Shown: positions 17,011 through 26,010 of the stretch, in pieces | Layout of the letters: the number at the start of each line of letters is the position of its first letter | How positions within the stretch are numbered: the stretch's first letter is position 1 | Assembly: GCF_013409045.1 (NCBI RefSeq) | Contig: NZ_JACCBT010000001.1 | Span: 5,642,001 to 5,706,000 of the forward strand | Source of the DNA: Actinomadura citrea | GTDB lineage: Bacteria > Actinomycetota > Actinomycetes > Streptosporangiales > Streptosporangiaceae | DNA: 64,000 nucleotides | Reading direction: 5' to 3' | The notes under the pieces: generated by a model | The model's database searches: none | Told to the model about the DNA's origin: nothing | The model's input: only the letters and a program-made list of their open reading frames with translations | Made by a program: the position numbers and the translations under genes

Positions 17011-18234
17011 ATGCCCCATCTGATGCCCCCCGCCGGGCCGCAGCGCGTCATCGCGGCGTCGAACTTCGTCTACACCGTCGGCAGCGGTCTCTACCTGACC
17101 GCCGGCGTCCTGTACTTCACCCAGGCGGTGCACCTTCCCGCGAGCCAGGTCGGCGCCGGTCTCGGGATCGCCGGGCTCGTCTCGCTGGCCGTGGGAATCG
17201 GCGTCGGCCATCTCGCGGACGCCAAGGGAGCGCGCGGCGTCTACGCGGCGACCCTCGTCGTCCAAGCGCTGGCGACGGCGGGATTCGTGCTGGCGGACCG
17301 CTTCTGGCCCTTCCTCGTCGCGGTATGCGTGGCCACCGGAGCCAAGGCCGCCGGGCTCGCGGCGCGCAGCCCGCTGATACGGCGCTACGGCGGGGACCGG
17401 CCGCAGGAGTTCCGCGCCTACCTTCGCGCCGTGACCAACGTCGGCATCTCGCTCGGGGCGGTGCTGGCGGGCTGGGCGGTGCAGGTGGGCACGCTCACCG
17501 CCTACCAACTCCTGGTCATCGGCAACGCGGCCGCCTTCGCCGTGTCCGCTGCGGTGATGTTCCTCCTGCCCGCCGTACCGCCCGGGCCCGTCGTCGAGGG
17601 GCCGCGGTGGACCGCCCTGCGCGACCGGCCGTACCTCGCGCTCACCGCGATCGACGGGATCATGGCCGTCCAGTTCAAGGTGCTGACCGTCGCCATCCCG
17701 CTCTGGCTGGTCGAGGCGACCACCGCGCCTCGATGGCTCGTCTCGGGGACCATGGTCCTCAACACCGTCATGGTCATCGTGTTCCAGGTGCGGGCCAGCC
17801 GCAGCATCGACTCCCCCGCGAGCGGGGGCGGCGCCTACCGGCGGGCGGGTGCGGCCTTCCTCCTCTCGTGCTCGTTCGTCTCGCTCTCCGCGGGGACGCC
17901 GGCGTGGGCCGCCGTGGCGCTGCTGCTGACCGCGGTCGTGATCCACACACTCGGTGAGCTGTGGCATTCCGCAGGGGGATTCGAGGTGTCGTTCGCCCTC
18001 GCTCCCGACCATGCCACCGGCCAGTACCTGGGCGTGTTCGGCCTGGGCGCCGGGCTGGCCGAGGCTCTCGGCCCCGGCCTCCTCATCTTCCTGTGCATCA
18101 CGTGGGGACGTCCCGGCTGGTACGTCGTGGGAGCCCTGTTCGCCTTGACAGGTCTGGCGGCACCACTGGCCGTCCGGTGGGCACAACGACCGCGCGGGCA
18201 CCTGGCCGTCTCCAGGGACGCCCGGGCCATCTGA
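17011..18234 (+). CDS. MFS transporter
   Basis: 407 residues, about twelve hydrophobic segments, with the cytoplasmic loop motif GHLADAKGARGVY between helices 2 and 3 (MFS motif A, variant). A second ATG at residue 5 (17023) is an alternative start. The family includes drug and metabolite exporters; the substrate is not readable. The ArsR/SRPBCC regulator gene follows 78 bp downstream on the same strand. Confidence 0.85.
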   Translation: MPHLMPPAGPQRVIAASNFVYTVGSGLYLTAGVLYFTQAVHLPASQVGAGLGIAGLVSLAVGIGVGHLADAKGARGVYAATLVVQALATAGFVLADRFWPFLVAVCVATGAKAAGLAARSPLIRRYGGDRPQEFRAYLRAVTNVGISLGAVLAGWAVQVGTLTAYQLLVIGNAAAFAVSAAVMFLLPAVPPGPVVEGPRWTALRDRPYLALTAIDGIMAVQFKVLTVAIPLWLVEATTAPRWLVSGTMVLNTVMVIVFQVRASRSIDSPASGGGAYRRAGAAFLLSCSFVSLSAGTPAWAAVALLLTAVVIHTLGELWHSAGGFEVSFALAPDHATGQYLGVFGLGAGLAEALGPGLLIFLCITWGRPGWYVVGALFALTGLAAPLAVRWAQRPRGHLAVSRDARAI

Positions 18235-18275
18235 CGGGGCTCTTACCAGGTGAACCGCCGGATCGGGGGACGCGC

Positions 18276-18313
18276 TTGACGTTAGGCAGGTAAATGCCTG
18301 CATAATGAGAGGG
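18276..18313 (+). promoter_or_regulatory. Promoter with embedded inverted repeat for arsR-type gene; probable leaderless start
   Basis: TTGACG (18276-18281), 19-bp spacer, CATAAT (18301-18306). The spacer contains nested inverted repeats: AGGCA...TGCCT and GCAGG...CCTGC. A transcript starting about seven bases after the -10 would begin at the GTG start codon (18313). Autoregulation by the encoded ArsR-type protein is the simplest reading. Confidence 0.6.
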
Positions 18314-19122
18314 TGAATCTGGAAGCGGGCGGGATGGACGCGGTCTTCAAGGCGCTGGCCGATCCCACGCGGCGCCTGCTGCTCGACCGGATGCGGGAGC
18401 AGAACGGGCAGACGCTGCGTGAGCTGTGCGAGCGGCTTGACATGGCGCGTCAGTCGGCGACGCAGCATCTCGACGTCCTGGTGGGCGCCGGCCTCGTGAC
18501 CGTCGTCAGGCGGGGGCGGGCACGGCTCCACTACCTCAACCCGGCGCCCATCCACGAGATCGAGGAGCGCTGGATCTCAGAGTTCGACAGGCCCCGGCTG
18601 CAAGCGCTCAGCGCCCTCAAGACCCAGGCAGAGGAGTACGCGATGACCGGCGAATCGACGACCGTTCCGACCTACGTCTACGTCACCTACATCCGCGCGA
18701 GCGCGGAGCAGGTGTGGCGCGCCCTGACCGACGCGGATCTGACGGCGCGCTACTGGGGGCACGCCAACATCTCGGACTGGCGGCCGGGCTCGCCCTGGGA
18801 GCACCGGCGCTCCGACGGATCAGGCGTGGTCGACGGCGTCGGCCGCGTGCTGGTGGCCGAGCCGCCGACGCGCCTGGCCATCACTTTCGAGGACTCCCCC
18901 GGCGTCGAACCGCCCAGGGACGCGTCCGTCGTCACCTTCCTCGTCGAGCCGCACCACGACATCGTCCGGCTTACCGTGACCCACGAGAACCTCCCCAACG
19001 AGGAGATGCTCAACGGCATCTCGCAGGGGTGGCCGGCCGTCGTGGCGAACCTCAAGTCGCTGCTGGAGACCGGCGACGTCCTCCCGCAGGTGCCGTGGGA
19101 GATGTCCGGAACGCATGCCTGA
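18313..19122 (+). CDS. ArsR-type winged helix fused to SRPBCC (AHSA1) domain
   Basis: 269 residues from GTG 18313; ATG 18334 with GGAAG upstream is an alternative. Residues about 8-95: ArsR-type DNA-binding domain (ALADPTRRLLLDRM, then MARQSATQHLDVL). Residues about 120-262: START-like SRPBCC/AHSA1 domain (IRASAEQVWRALTD, YWGH), a hydrophobic ligand pocket. Such one-protein sensors occur often in actinobacteria, usually next to a second small SRPBCC or DinB gene, as here. Ligand unknown. Confidence 0.88.
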   Translation: MNLEAGGMDAVFKALADPTRRLLLDRMREQNGQTLRELCERLDMARQSATQHLDVLVGAGLVTVVRRGRARLHYLNPAPIHEIEERWISEFDRPRLQALSALKTQAEEYAMTGESTTVPTYVYVTYIRASAEQVWRALTDADLTARYWGHANISDWRPGSPWEHRRSDGSGVVDGVGRVLVAEPPTRLAITFEDSPGVEPPRDASVVTFLVEPHHDIVRLTVTHENLPNEEMLNGISQGWPAVVANLKSLLETGDVLPQVPWEMSGTHA

Positions 19123-19153
19123 GCCGGCCGACCACGAGCAGAAGGAAGACATC

Positions 19154-19645
19154 ATGGACACCGCTCCGCTGCGGGACGCCTACCGTGCGCTGCTGGACGC
19201 CGCCGCTGGCGTGGCCGACACCGATCCCGTCCCGCCGCCGGGCGAGTGGAACGCCGAGCAGATCCTGGCGCACGTCAGCATCATCAGCGCCGTCACGATC
19301 GCCGCCGTCTCCGCCGTCGCCTCGGGCGCGATCGCGACCTATGACAACCGCATGGCCCAGGAGGGCTGGACCATCGAGCGCGTCATCGCGCAGGCCGGCG
19401 GCGGCGCGGGGCTCCGGGACCGCATCGCCCTTCAGGCGGACGCCCTCTGCTCGCTCGGCGGGCCGATGCTCAGCGACGCCGAACTCGACACCCTGGTGCC
19501 CACCCGGCTGGTGTCCAACGGCGCGCTCCTGGTCGACCAGCCCGTGCCCCTGCGCGACCTGCTCGGCGGTCTGACCGAGACGGAGTTGCCCGGCCACACC
19601 CGGCAGATCCTCGCCCTCGCGCCGAGCGGCGCCGGGGGCGACTGA
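19154..19645 (+). CDS. DinB-like helical-bundle protein
   Basis: 163 residues from ATG 19154, with GAAGGAAG upstream; 31 bp after the regulator gene, so in the same operon. The segment PPGEWNAEQILAHVS and the C-terminal PGHTRQILAL resemble the first and last helices of DinB-like/maleylpyruvate-isomerase-N proteins, whose histidines bind a metal. The match is from motif shape only. Possibly a thiol-dependent detoxification enzyme; function unknown. Confidence 0.65.
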   Translation: MDTAPLRDAYRALLDAAAGVADTDPVPPPGEWNAEQILAHVSIISAVTIAAVSAVASGAIATYDNRMAQEGWTIERVIAQAGGGAGLRDRIALQADALCSLGGPMLSDAELDTLVPTRLVSNGALLVDQPVPLRDLLGGLTETELPGHTRQILALAPSGAGGD

Positions 19646-21286
19646 CTACGGCGCGGTGCCGGCGCGGGCGTGGATGCCGAGGACGTGGGCGAACAGCGCG
19701 GGGACCCGGGAGCCGCCCGCCGTGTCCGGGAGCACCTCGGGGGTCAGCGCCCATTCCGCGCCCACCCACGAGTCGCCGATGGAGCCCTCGCTGGAGGGCA
19801 GGTCGTTGCAGGACTGCCGGACGCGCATGGTGCGCACCGACTCGGCCGCGGGGGTGTCGGTCTCCACCAGGAGCACCGGGACGCCGACCAGCGGTCCGTC
19901 CTCGACCAGGCGCAGGAGGTGGTGCGCCTCCTCGCCGTCGAGCGCGGCGCCCGCGTCCAGGACGACGACCAGGCGCAGCGGCGGTCCCGCGGCCGGTCCG
20001 TCGTCGCCGCCGATGCGGCGCAGGTCGACCAGGTCGAGGAGGCGGCGGAGGCGTTCGGCGGCCGCCGGGCCGGTCGCCACGCCGCCGCCGAGCAGGCGGG
20101 CGGTGGTGGACGGGTCGAACCCGTGCAGCCAGCCGGCGCCCGACAGGCCGGCGGCGTCGATCACCTCCAGGCCGACGAGCCCGGGCGGGACGGCCGCCAG
20201 GAACCGCGTCACCAGCGACCACGCGTAGGCGGCCGAGTCGCCCGGCATGGTCCCCCGCGAGATCCACACGGCGCGCCGCAGCGGCAGCCGGAGGACGAGC
20301 GGCACCTGCAGGGCGGGAAGCTCGGCGGTGGACAGGCGGCCCAGCAGCATGCCCTCGGCCAGGTCGGGGCGGGGCTGCCAGGTGAGCCAGGCCGGCGCGT
20401 CGAAGGGCGCGGCCTCCGGGGTGACCTGCGGCTCCACCCGGGCCAGCTCGTCGCGGAGCTGCGCGGCGTCGGCGCGCAGCCGCTGGTCGGCCGCCTCCAT
20501 GAGCCGCTGGAAGCCGCCGGGCGGCTTGCGTCCGGCGATCTCCTCGTTGCGCAGGACGAGCGCGTGCTCGGTGGAGGAGTGGAACGCCGCCAGTGACCGG
20601 CTCGCGTCCTCCCAGACGAGCCAGCAGCGCTCGACATAGCCGACCTCCGAGGCCGACGGGGACGCCGGCCGCGAATCCGCGGGCGGCGGGCTGGCGGGCG
20701 GAGGGACCACCGGTGGAGGGCTCGCGGGCGGAGGGACCGCGGGTGAAGGGATCGGCGGGGGCGGGCCGACGGCGGGGGCGGGCTCGGGTTCGCCCGGGTC
20801 GTCCACCTCGATGCCGTGCGCTTCGAGCAGCTCGGCCAGGCCGCCGCCGTAGCCCTGGCCGACGGCCCGCACCTTCCAGCGGCCGTCGCGGCGGTAGAGC
20901 TCCAGCCCGATGATGGCCCTCTCCGGGCCGAGACCCGGGACGGTGAACTCGACGAGCGGGTCGCCGGTGCCCGAGGTGAGGACGAGCCGGGGCGGCGGCA
21001 TCGTGCCGAAGGTCGTCGCGCCGGTGAGGCTGACCGCGATCAGCACCGCCGCGGCGTCGGCCGGGACCGCGTCGAGGTCGACCTCGACGCGCTGGCGGCC
21101 GTCGCCGGACCAGCGCACGCCGGGCGCCTCGGGCGCGTTGTAGAACACCAGGTCGGCGTCGGAGCGCACCCGCAGGCCGGGACCCACGAGCAGGGCGCTG
21201 ACATCGACGGGGACGGCGCAGGACGCGGTGGCGGTCACGCGCCGGGCGGGCACCGGTGCGTTGGCGCCGGGCGACAGTTCGGCCAT
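19646..21286 (-). CDS. TerD-domain protein fused to FtsK/HerA-like domain without P-loop
   Basis: 546 residues. Residues about 1-175 are a TerD-type calcium-binding-like domain (GLRVRSDADLVFYN, GLELYRRDGRWKVRAVGQGY). A proline-rich linker (about 178-235) follows. The C-terminal ~310 residues have an alpha-helical segment, then a module (PLVLRLPLRRAVWISRG... FLAAVPPGLVGLEVIDAAG) that resembles actinobacterial FtsK-like translocase cores, but with no Walker A GKT/S. The assignment of that module is inference. It lies 6 bp after the TerD gene in one operon. Confidence 0.75.
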   Translation of the reverse strand: MAELSPGANAPVPARRVTATASCAVPVDVSALLVGPGLRVRSDADLVFYNAPEAPGVRWSGDGRQRVEVDLDAVPADAAAVLIAVSLTGATTFGTMPPPRLVLTSGTGDPLVEFTVPGLGPERAIIGLELYRRDGRWKVRAVGQGYGGGLAELLEAHGIEVDDPGEPEPAPAVGPPPPIPSPAVPPPASPPPVVPPPASPPPADSRPASPSASEVGYVERCWLVWEDASRSLAAFHSSTEHALVLRNEEIAGRKPPGGFQRLMEAADQRLRADAAQLRDELARVEPQVTPEAAPFDAPAWLTWQPRPDLAEGMLLGRLSTAELPALQVPLVLRLPLRRAVWISRGTMPGDSAAYAWSLVTRFLAAVPPGLVGLEVIDAAGLSGAGWLHGFDPSTTARLLGGGVATGPAAAERLRRLLDLVDLRRIGGDDGPAAGPPLRLVVVLDAGAALDGEEAHHLLRLVEDGPLVGVPVLLVETDTPAAESVRTMRVRQSCNDLPSSEGSIGDSWVGAEWALTPEVLPDTAGGSRVPALFAHVLGIHARAGTAP

Positions 21287-21292
21287 GGGCGG

Positions 21293-21862
21293 TCAGGCGA
21301 GCCCGACGATCGTGGGCAGCATGTCCTGGAAGGTGCGGCCGTGGCAGGGCTCGCCGATCGCGTTCATCTTCCAGGTCTCGCCGTGCCGGTAGAGGCGGGC
21401 CATCACCATGGCGGTGTGGGCGCCGCCGCCGGTCAGCGTGTAGCGGGCCAGCTCGCCGCCGTCCGCCTCGTTGACCAGGCGGCAGAAGGCGTTCTCCACC
21501 TCGTTGAACGTCTGCCCGTTGAAGGAGCTGACGGTGAACACCAGCGAGGTGACGTGCACGGGCAGCCTGCCCAGGTCGACGATGACGGACTCGTCGTCGC
21601 CGTCGCCCGCCCCGGTGAGGTTGTCGCCGGTGTGGCGGACCGAGCCGTCGTCGCTGACCAGCTTGCCGAAGTAGACGACGTCGGCGAGGTTGCCGTCGGC
21701 GAAGAGCACGCAGGACGCGTCGAGGTCGATCTCCCGCTCCCGGGAGCCGAAGAAGCCCTTCTTCTTCACCGCGTCCCACCCGAGGCCCATCCGGACCATG
21801 CTGAGCGCACCGCCGGGCTTCTCCAGCGAAATTCGCTGACCCTTCACCATTGAGACGGTCAC
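21293..21862 (-). CDS. terD: TerD family stress/tellurium-resistance protein
   Basis: 189 residues from GTG 21862 with GAGGAGG upstream, giving the usual VTVSMVKGQRISL start. Calcium-site signatures: DLDASCVLFADGN and GDNLTGAGDGDDESV. Length equals the family norm (about 190). No other ter genes are nearby apart from the fusion protein downstream. Cytoplasmic; general role in chemical-stress response. Confidence 0.92.
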   Translation of the reverse strand: MTVSMVKGQRISLEKPGGALSMVRMGLGWDAVKKKGFFGSREREIDLDASCVLFADGNLADVVYFGKLVSDDGSVRHTGDNLTGAGDGDDESVIVDLGRLPVHVTSLVFTVSSFNGQTFNEVENAFCRLVNEADGGELARYTLTGGGAHTAMVMARLYRHGETWKMNAIGEPCHGRTFQDMLPTIVGLA

Positions 21863-21980
21863 GACCGTCGCCTCCTCGCTGTCCCTGAAGGCACCCCGAA
21901 CACGGTGCGCGCACAGCCTTTCAGCCGATCCGCTCGTTGTCATCCGATTCGTGGCTCAGGTGTCGCAAGCGATACCGCCG

Positions 21981-22014
21981 GCAATAAGAAGCCCAGGCCG
22001 AATGTGGCCTGGGC
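21981..22014 (-). terminator. Rho-independent terminator of the protease gene
   Basis: GCCCAGGCC-loop-GGCCTGGGC, a perfect 9-bp stem (21991-22014). On the minus strand it is followed by TTCTTATTGC. Lies 15 bp past the protease stop. Confidence 0.85.
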
Positions 22015-22028
22015 CTCCTTTCGCGGGG

Positions 22029-23162
22029 TCAGCCGATTTCGGCGCCGAAGACCTGGAGGGCCTCGGTGACGGGCTGGAAGAAGGTGACGCCGCCGGTCCG
22101 GCAGTCGCCCGAGCCGCCGGAGGTGAGGCCGAGCGCGGTGCCGCCGGCGAAGAGGGGTCCGCCGCTGTCGCCCGGCTCCGCGCACACCGTCGTCTGGATC
22201 ATGCCGGTGACCGTCCCTTCGGCGAAGTTCACGGTGGCGCCCGTGGCGGTGACGCTGCCCGCGTGGACGCCGGTCGTGCTGCCGCTGCGGAACACGCGCT
22301 GGCCGACCACGGCCTCGCCGGCCTCGGTGATCTCCTGCGCCTGGCCGTTGTAGAGGTTGACCGCGCTCTGGCCGGCCCCGCCCTGCTCGGTCTGGACGAG
22401 CGCGAAGTCGTTGCCGGGGAAGTCGCTCTCCACCGTCGTGCCGAGGGCCTCGGCGCCCTCCTGGTCGGCGGCCCAGTTCTGCACCTCGTTGCCGCAGTGC
22501 CCCGCGGTGACGAAGAAGTCCTGGCCGCCGCGCTTGACGTTGAAGCCGAGCGAGCAGCGCGCGCCCTGGCCGAAGATCGCGTCGCCGCCGAGGGCGAGCG
22601 TGTGCAGGCTGCCCCGGATGCGGACCATCCGGACCGCCGCCCCCATCTGGCGGGCGGTGCGCTGGACGGCGGCCATCCGCGCGCCGGTGACCGTGTCGTC
22701 CGTCCACACCGTGACCCTGGACGTCGCGGGGTCCACGGCCCATCCGGTGCCGGGGATGTCCGAGACCGAGCGGCGCAGCGCGCCGGTCACCCGCCTCAGC
22801 GTCGCCGGGCTGCGCCGCGTCATCTTCGGGACGGCTCCCGCGGCGCGCACCGCGGCGGCGTCCGTGGCGTTGGTGACCGTGACGACGGGGCGTCCCGCCG
22901 AGTCGACGTAGGCGCCGGTCGTGCGGTCGCCGAGCCGGCCGGCGATCCTGGCGGCCTTCGCGGCGGCCTGCCCCGTGGGCGCGGCATTCCCGCGGCCCGC
23001 CCGGGCGTCGCCCGCGAGCCTGGCCTCCTGCCCGCCGGACCGTCCCTCGGTGTGCACGACGTACAGCGAGCCGGCGACGAGCCCGGCAGATCCGGCGGCC
23101 ACCGCGGTCATCGTGACCGCGGTGCGCAGCCGACTGTTCCTCACGCTCTTCCGGCGCCTCAT
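22029..23162 (-). CDS. Secreted serine protease, S1 streptogrisin/alpha-lytic type
   Basis: 377 residues. Signal anchor (about 14-36), a pro-region (about 60-190) and a mature chymotrypsin-fold domain. Catalytic triad: H222 in TAGHC, D252 in NDFALVQ and S333 in GDSGGPL. Cysteine pairs C203-C223 and C327 with a C-terminal cysteine match the family disulfides. Made as an inactive precursor and self-processed. GGGAGGG precedes ATG 23162. Monocistronic with its own terminator. Confidence 0.94.
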   Translation of the reverse strand: MRRRKSVRNSRLRTAVTMTAVAAGSAGLVAGSLYVVHTEGRSGGQEARLAGDARAGRGNAAPTGQAAAKAARIAGRLGDRTTGAYVDSAGRPVVTVTNATDAAAVRAAGAVPKMTRRSPATLRRVTGALRRSVSDIPGTGWAVDPATSRVTVWTDDTVTGARMAAVQRTARQMGAAVRMVRIRGSLHTLALGGDAIFGQGARCSLGFNVKRGGQDFFVTAGHCGNEVQNWAADQEGAEALGTTVESDFPGNDFALVQTEQGGAGQSAVNLYNGQAQEITEAGEAVVGQRVFRSGSTTGVHAGSVTATGATVNFAEGTVTGMIQTTVCAEPGDSGGPLFAGGTALGLTSGGSGDCRTGGVTFFQPVTEALQVFGAEIG

Positions 23163-23259
23163 GAACCCTCCCGGTTCCGGGGTGTCGATCTACGCGTGGG
23201 GATACGCGCCCCGGCGGGACGGAGTTCAATGCGCCTCGGTGCTCCTGCGTCCTGCCGCC

Positions 23260-23289
23260 GGGCCGGGGGGCGTTTCCGCTCCCCGGCCC
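23260..23289 (-). terminator. Hairpin after the PIG-L gene
   Basis: GGGCCGGGG and CCCCGGCCC form a 9-bp stem with a 12-base loop, 11 bp past the stop of the minus-strand operon ending at 23301. No U tract. Confidence 0.6.
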
Positions 23290-23300
23290 GGCGGGTCGGA

Positions 23301-25991
23301 TCAGCCGCCCAGGCGGACGGCGCTGCTCGCCGTTCCTCCCTTCGCCGCCTCGAAGGCCACGGTGAGGGTGCCGGTCGCGCCCGGCACGGTCACGGTGGTG
23401 GTGCCCGCCTTGCGGATCTCGACCTGCTCGGTGCCGAGCAGCCTGCCGTCCCACACGTGGACGTGCGCGGTGCCCGGTCCGGTCGCGAGGAGTCTGACGG
23501 TGGTGGAGCCGCCGGAGACGGCGGGCCGGCCGGCGATCCTCGCGGTGTCCGAGCGCGGCGCCGCGGGTCCGGCGGCGAGCGGGACGCCCGTGCGCACCGC
23601 CTGGGTGATCGACTCAGGCGCGTTCACCGACCGCGTCGCGTCGGTCGGCATGACCGGCGGAGGAGGCGTGGTCGGCATGCCGGACGGCGGGGTGTGGCCG
23701 GGCAGGGACACCAGGCCCCACCGGTACGGGTCGCCTTGGACGCCGCCCCAGGTCGACCAGCCGATCCGGGTCTGGCCGGTCTTGTCCTGGGTGTCGGAGT
23801 CGTAGACGAAGACGTTCAGGCCCATGCGCCGCGGGTCCACCGCGGTCGGCAGCGCCGTGAACGGGATCTCCGCCTCGACGACGTACCCGGCGTAGGGATC
23901 GGCGACCGTCGAGGCGACCCGCATGCCCGGCGCGGTCTCCTCGCCGGGTCCCTGGCGCGCGTCCGCGTCGCGTTCGAAGCACGGCTTCCCGTCCGACATC
24001 TTGGGGAAGATTCCGGTCTTGAAGGTGGTGGAGGTGTTCTCGGAGTCGCCGCGCGGGTCGATCCCGATCTCGACCGAGTCGGTGCGCCAGTGCCGCTTGC
24101 AGTCGTCGGCGCCGAGCACCGTCCCCTGCTTGTCGTCGCGGACCTTGACCAGCACGTGCAGCGCCTTGTCGGTCCAGGTGACCTTGCCGGTGGCCGAGCA
24201 GTCGTCGGCGGACTCGCACGCCGAGCCCTCCCAGCGCCGGGACAGGTTCAGCTCGGGCCCGGGGTACTCGCCGGGCGACTCCTTGCCGTCCACCGCCGGC
24301 GCGGTCGACGCCTTCGGCAGTTCGGCCGCCGGGACCAGTTCCAGGGCGCCGTTCTGCACGTCGGTGTCGCCCGCTGAGGAGGTCGTGGTGATGGTCAGGT
24401 CGTAGTCGCCGTCGGTCCCGCCCTCGTTGGAGGTGGGCAGCGACTTGTCGGCGTTGGTGACGGTGAACGTGGCCGAGCCCGTCTTGCCCGCGTCGAGGGT
24501 GTAGGGCTTGGACGCGGCGTCGGCGGTGAAGCCCGCGGGGAGGCCCAGCCTGACCGTGCCGGACTGTGCCGAGGCGGTCGTGTTGGACAGGTCCACGCGC
24601 ACCTGGCGGGACGCGCCGGACGCCAGCGTGAGGACCCGCTTCACCTGCCCCGTCAGAGCCGGGACGCCCGTCTTGTCCGCCCAGGTGTCGAAGTCCGAAA
24701 CACGGGGCAGCGGCTCAAGGACGCCGGTGACGGCGGGCCGGACCTCGACGGAGGTGGCCGTCTGGCCCTCGGCGCCGCCGCCGGTGAGCGTCGCCGAGAG
24801 CTGCGCGCGCCCGGCCTTGACGCCCGGCGGGGGCGTGACGGTGAAGGTCGCCGTGCGCTCGGAGCGGCCGACCGCTCCCAGCGCACCGGTGCCTGTCACG
24901 TTCCAACCCGTCGGGACCGCGAGCGTCGCCTTCGCCGCCCGCAGCCGCTCGGGCGAGCTCGCGTGCGCGGTCACCTTGAAGGGACGTCCCGCTGTCACGC
25001 CGAACGCGTCCGTCGTCAGCGAGAACCGGCTGCCGAGCGGGAGGCCGCCCTTGGCGGGCAGCACCGCGCCCTCCAGCATCGCGGACGGGTCGGCGTTCCC
25101 GAGCGTGAACGGAACCCGGCTGTGGATCTGCCGGAAGTAGTCGCATCCGATCTGGGCCGGGTCGGACGGGACGTCCGGGAAACCGCCCCAGCCCTGGCTG
25201 ACGTACGTCCGCTGGGCCTCGCGCTCCACCTGTGCCCACGTCTTGCCGCCGTTACGGGCGGACGCGCGTCCTCCCCACACGCCGTAGGCGACCGACGCCG
25301 CGGCGGACGGCGTCCCTTTGGCGGCGCAGCCTGAGCCGACGGGCCCCGATGCTCCGCCGGTCTGGAACAGGCGTCCCGGCGCCCAGGTGCGCAGCCCCTC
25401 ACGGCCGAGCTGCGCGGGGTAGGACTTCGGGTCGGCCGCGGCGAAGTAGGCCTCGGTCGCGAGCCGGGCGGCCTGCTGGTGGTTGCCGTGCTGGCCCGGG
25501 AGCGGCGCGGGGACCATGGTGACGATCACCTTCGGCCGCGTCTCGCGGACGAGCCGGACGACCTTCTCCAGGGTCTTGTCGTGGTCCCAGGTCTCGGCGG
25601 TGAGCGGGGTGCTCACCGTGTAGTAGAAGTCGACCTTGTCCAGGTAGTGGATGTCGGTGACGCCGGCCTTGCCGACGGCGCGGCGCTCCTCGTTCTCGCG
25701 GAGCAGCCCGAGTGCCGGGCCCTCCTCGGTTCCGGAGGCGTTGCCGCCGCCCTCGCCGCGGGTGACGGTGAGGACGCCGATCTTCGCCTTGGCGTCCTCG
25801 TTCCACTGGCCGAGGGTCGACAGGGCGCCGGCCTCGTCGTCGGGGTGCGCCCCGACGAACAGGACGTCGAGCCGACCGTCGGCGGAACCGGCGCCGCCCG
25901 GGTCGGCCGCCTGTGCGGGCGGACCCGCGAGGGCGACGGCCATGGCCGCGAGCGCGGCGGACAGGACTGCGGGTAGGGCGAGTCTTCGCAT
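23301..25991 (-). CDS. Secreted multidomain PIG-L deacetylase with sugar-binding modules
   Basis: 896 residues from ATG 25991 (GGAGAG upstream). Signal peptide to about residue 28 (PPAQAA). PIG-L (LmbE) domain from about 40 to 320, with zinc motif AHPDDE and downstream GQHGNHQ. Then beta-sandwich repeats (about 350-590), a CBM9/DOMON-like module (about 600-790: TWTDKALHVLVKVRDD, TDSVEIGIDPRG) and a C-terminal beta domain. PIG-L enzymes remove N-acetyl groups from sugars. Last gene of the sugar operon; 19 bp after the permease stop. Extracellular amino-sugar glycan deacetylation is the likely role. Confidence 0.85.
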   Translation of the reverse strand: MRRLALPAVLSAALAAMAVALAGPPAQAADPGGAGSADGRLDVLFVGAHPDDEAGALSTLGQWNEDAKAKIGVLTVTRGEGGGNASGTEEGPALGLLRENEERRAVGKAGVTDIHYLDKVDFYYTVSTPLTAETWDHDKTLEKVVRLVRETRPKVIVTMVPAPLPGQHGNHQQAARLATEAYFAAADPKSYPAQLGREGLRTWAPGRLFQTGGASGPVGSGCAAKGTPSAAASVAYGVWGGRASARNGGKTWAQVEREAQRTYVSQGWGGFPDVPSDPAQIGCDYFRQIHSRVPFTLGNADPSAMLEGAVLPAKGGLPLGSRFSLTTDAFGVTAGRPFKVTAHASSPERLRAAKATLAVPTGWNVTGTGALGAVGRSERTATFTVTPPPGVKAGRAQLSATLTGGGAEGQTATSVEVRPAVTGVLEPLPRVSDFDTWADKTGVPALTGQVKRVLTLASGASRQVRVDLSNTTASAQSGTVRLGLPAGFTADAASKPYTLDAGKTGSATFTVTNADKSLPTSNEGGTDGDYDLTITTTSSAGDTDVQNGALELVPAAELPKASTAPAVDGKESPGEYPGPELNLSRRWEGSACESADDCSATGKVTWTDKALHVLVKVRDDKQGTVLGADDCKRHWRTDSVEIGIDPRGDSENTSTTFKTGIFPKMSDGKPCFERDADARQGPGEETAPGMRVASTVADPYAGYVVEAEIPFTALPTAVDPRRMGLNVFVYDSDTQDKTGQTRIGWSTWGGVQGDPYRWGLVSLPGHTPPSGMPTTPPPPVMPTDATRSVNAPESITQAVRTGVPLAAGPAAPRSDTARIAGRPAVSGGSTTVRLLATGPGTAHVHVWDGRLLGTEQVEIRKAGTTTVTVPGATGTLTVAFEAAKGGTASSAVRLGG

Positions 25992-26010
25992 GAACTCTCC
26001 TGTTCTTTCC

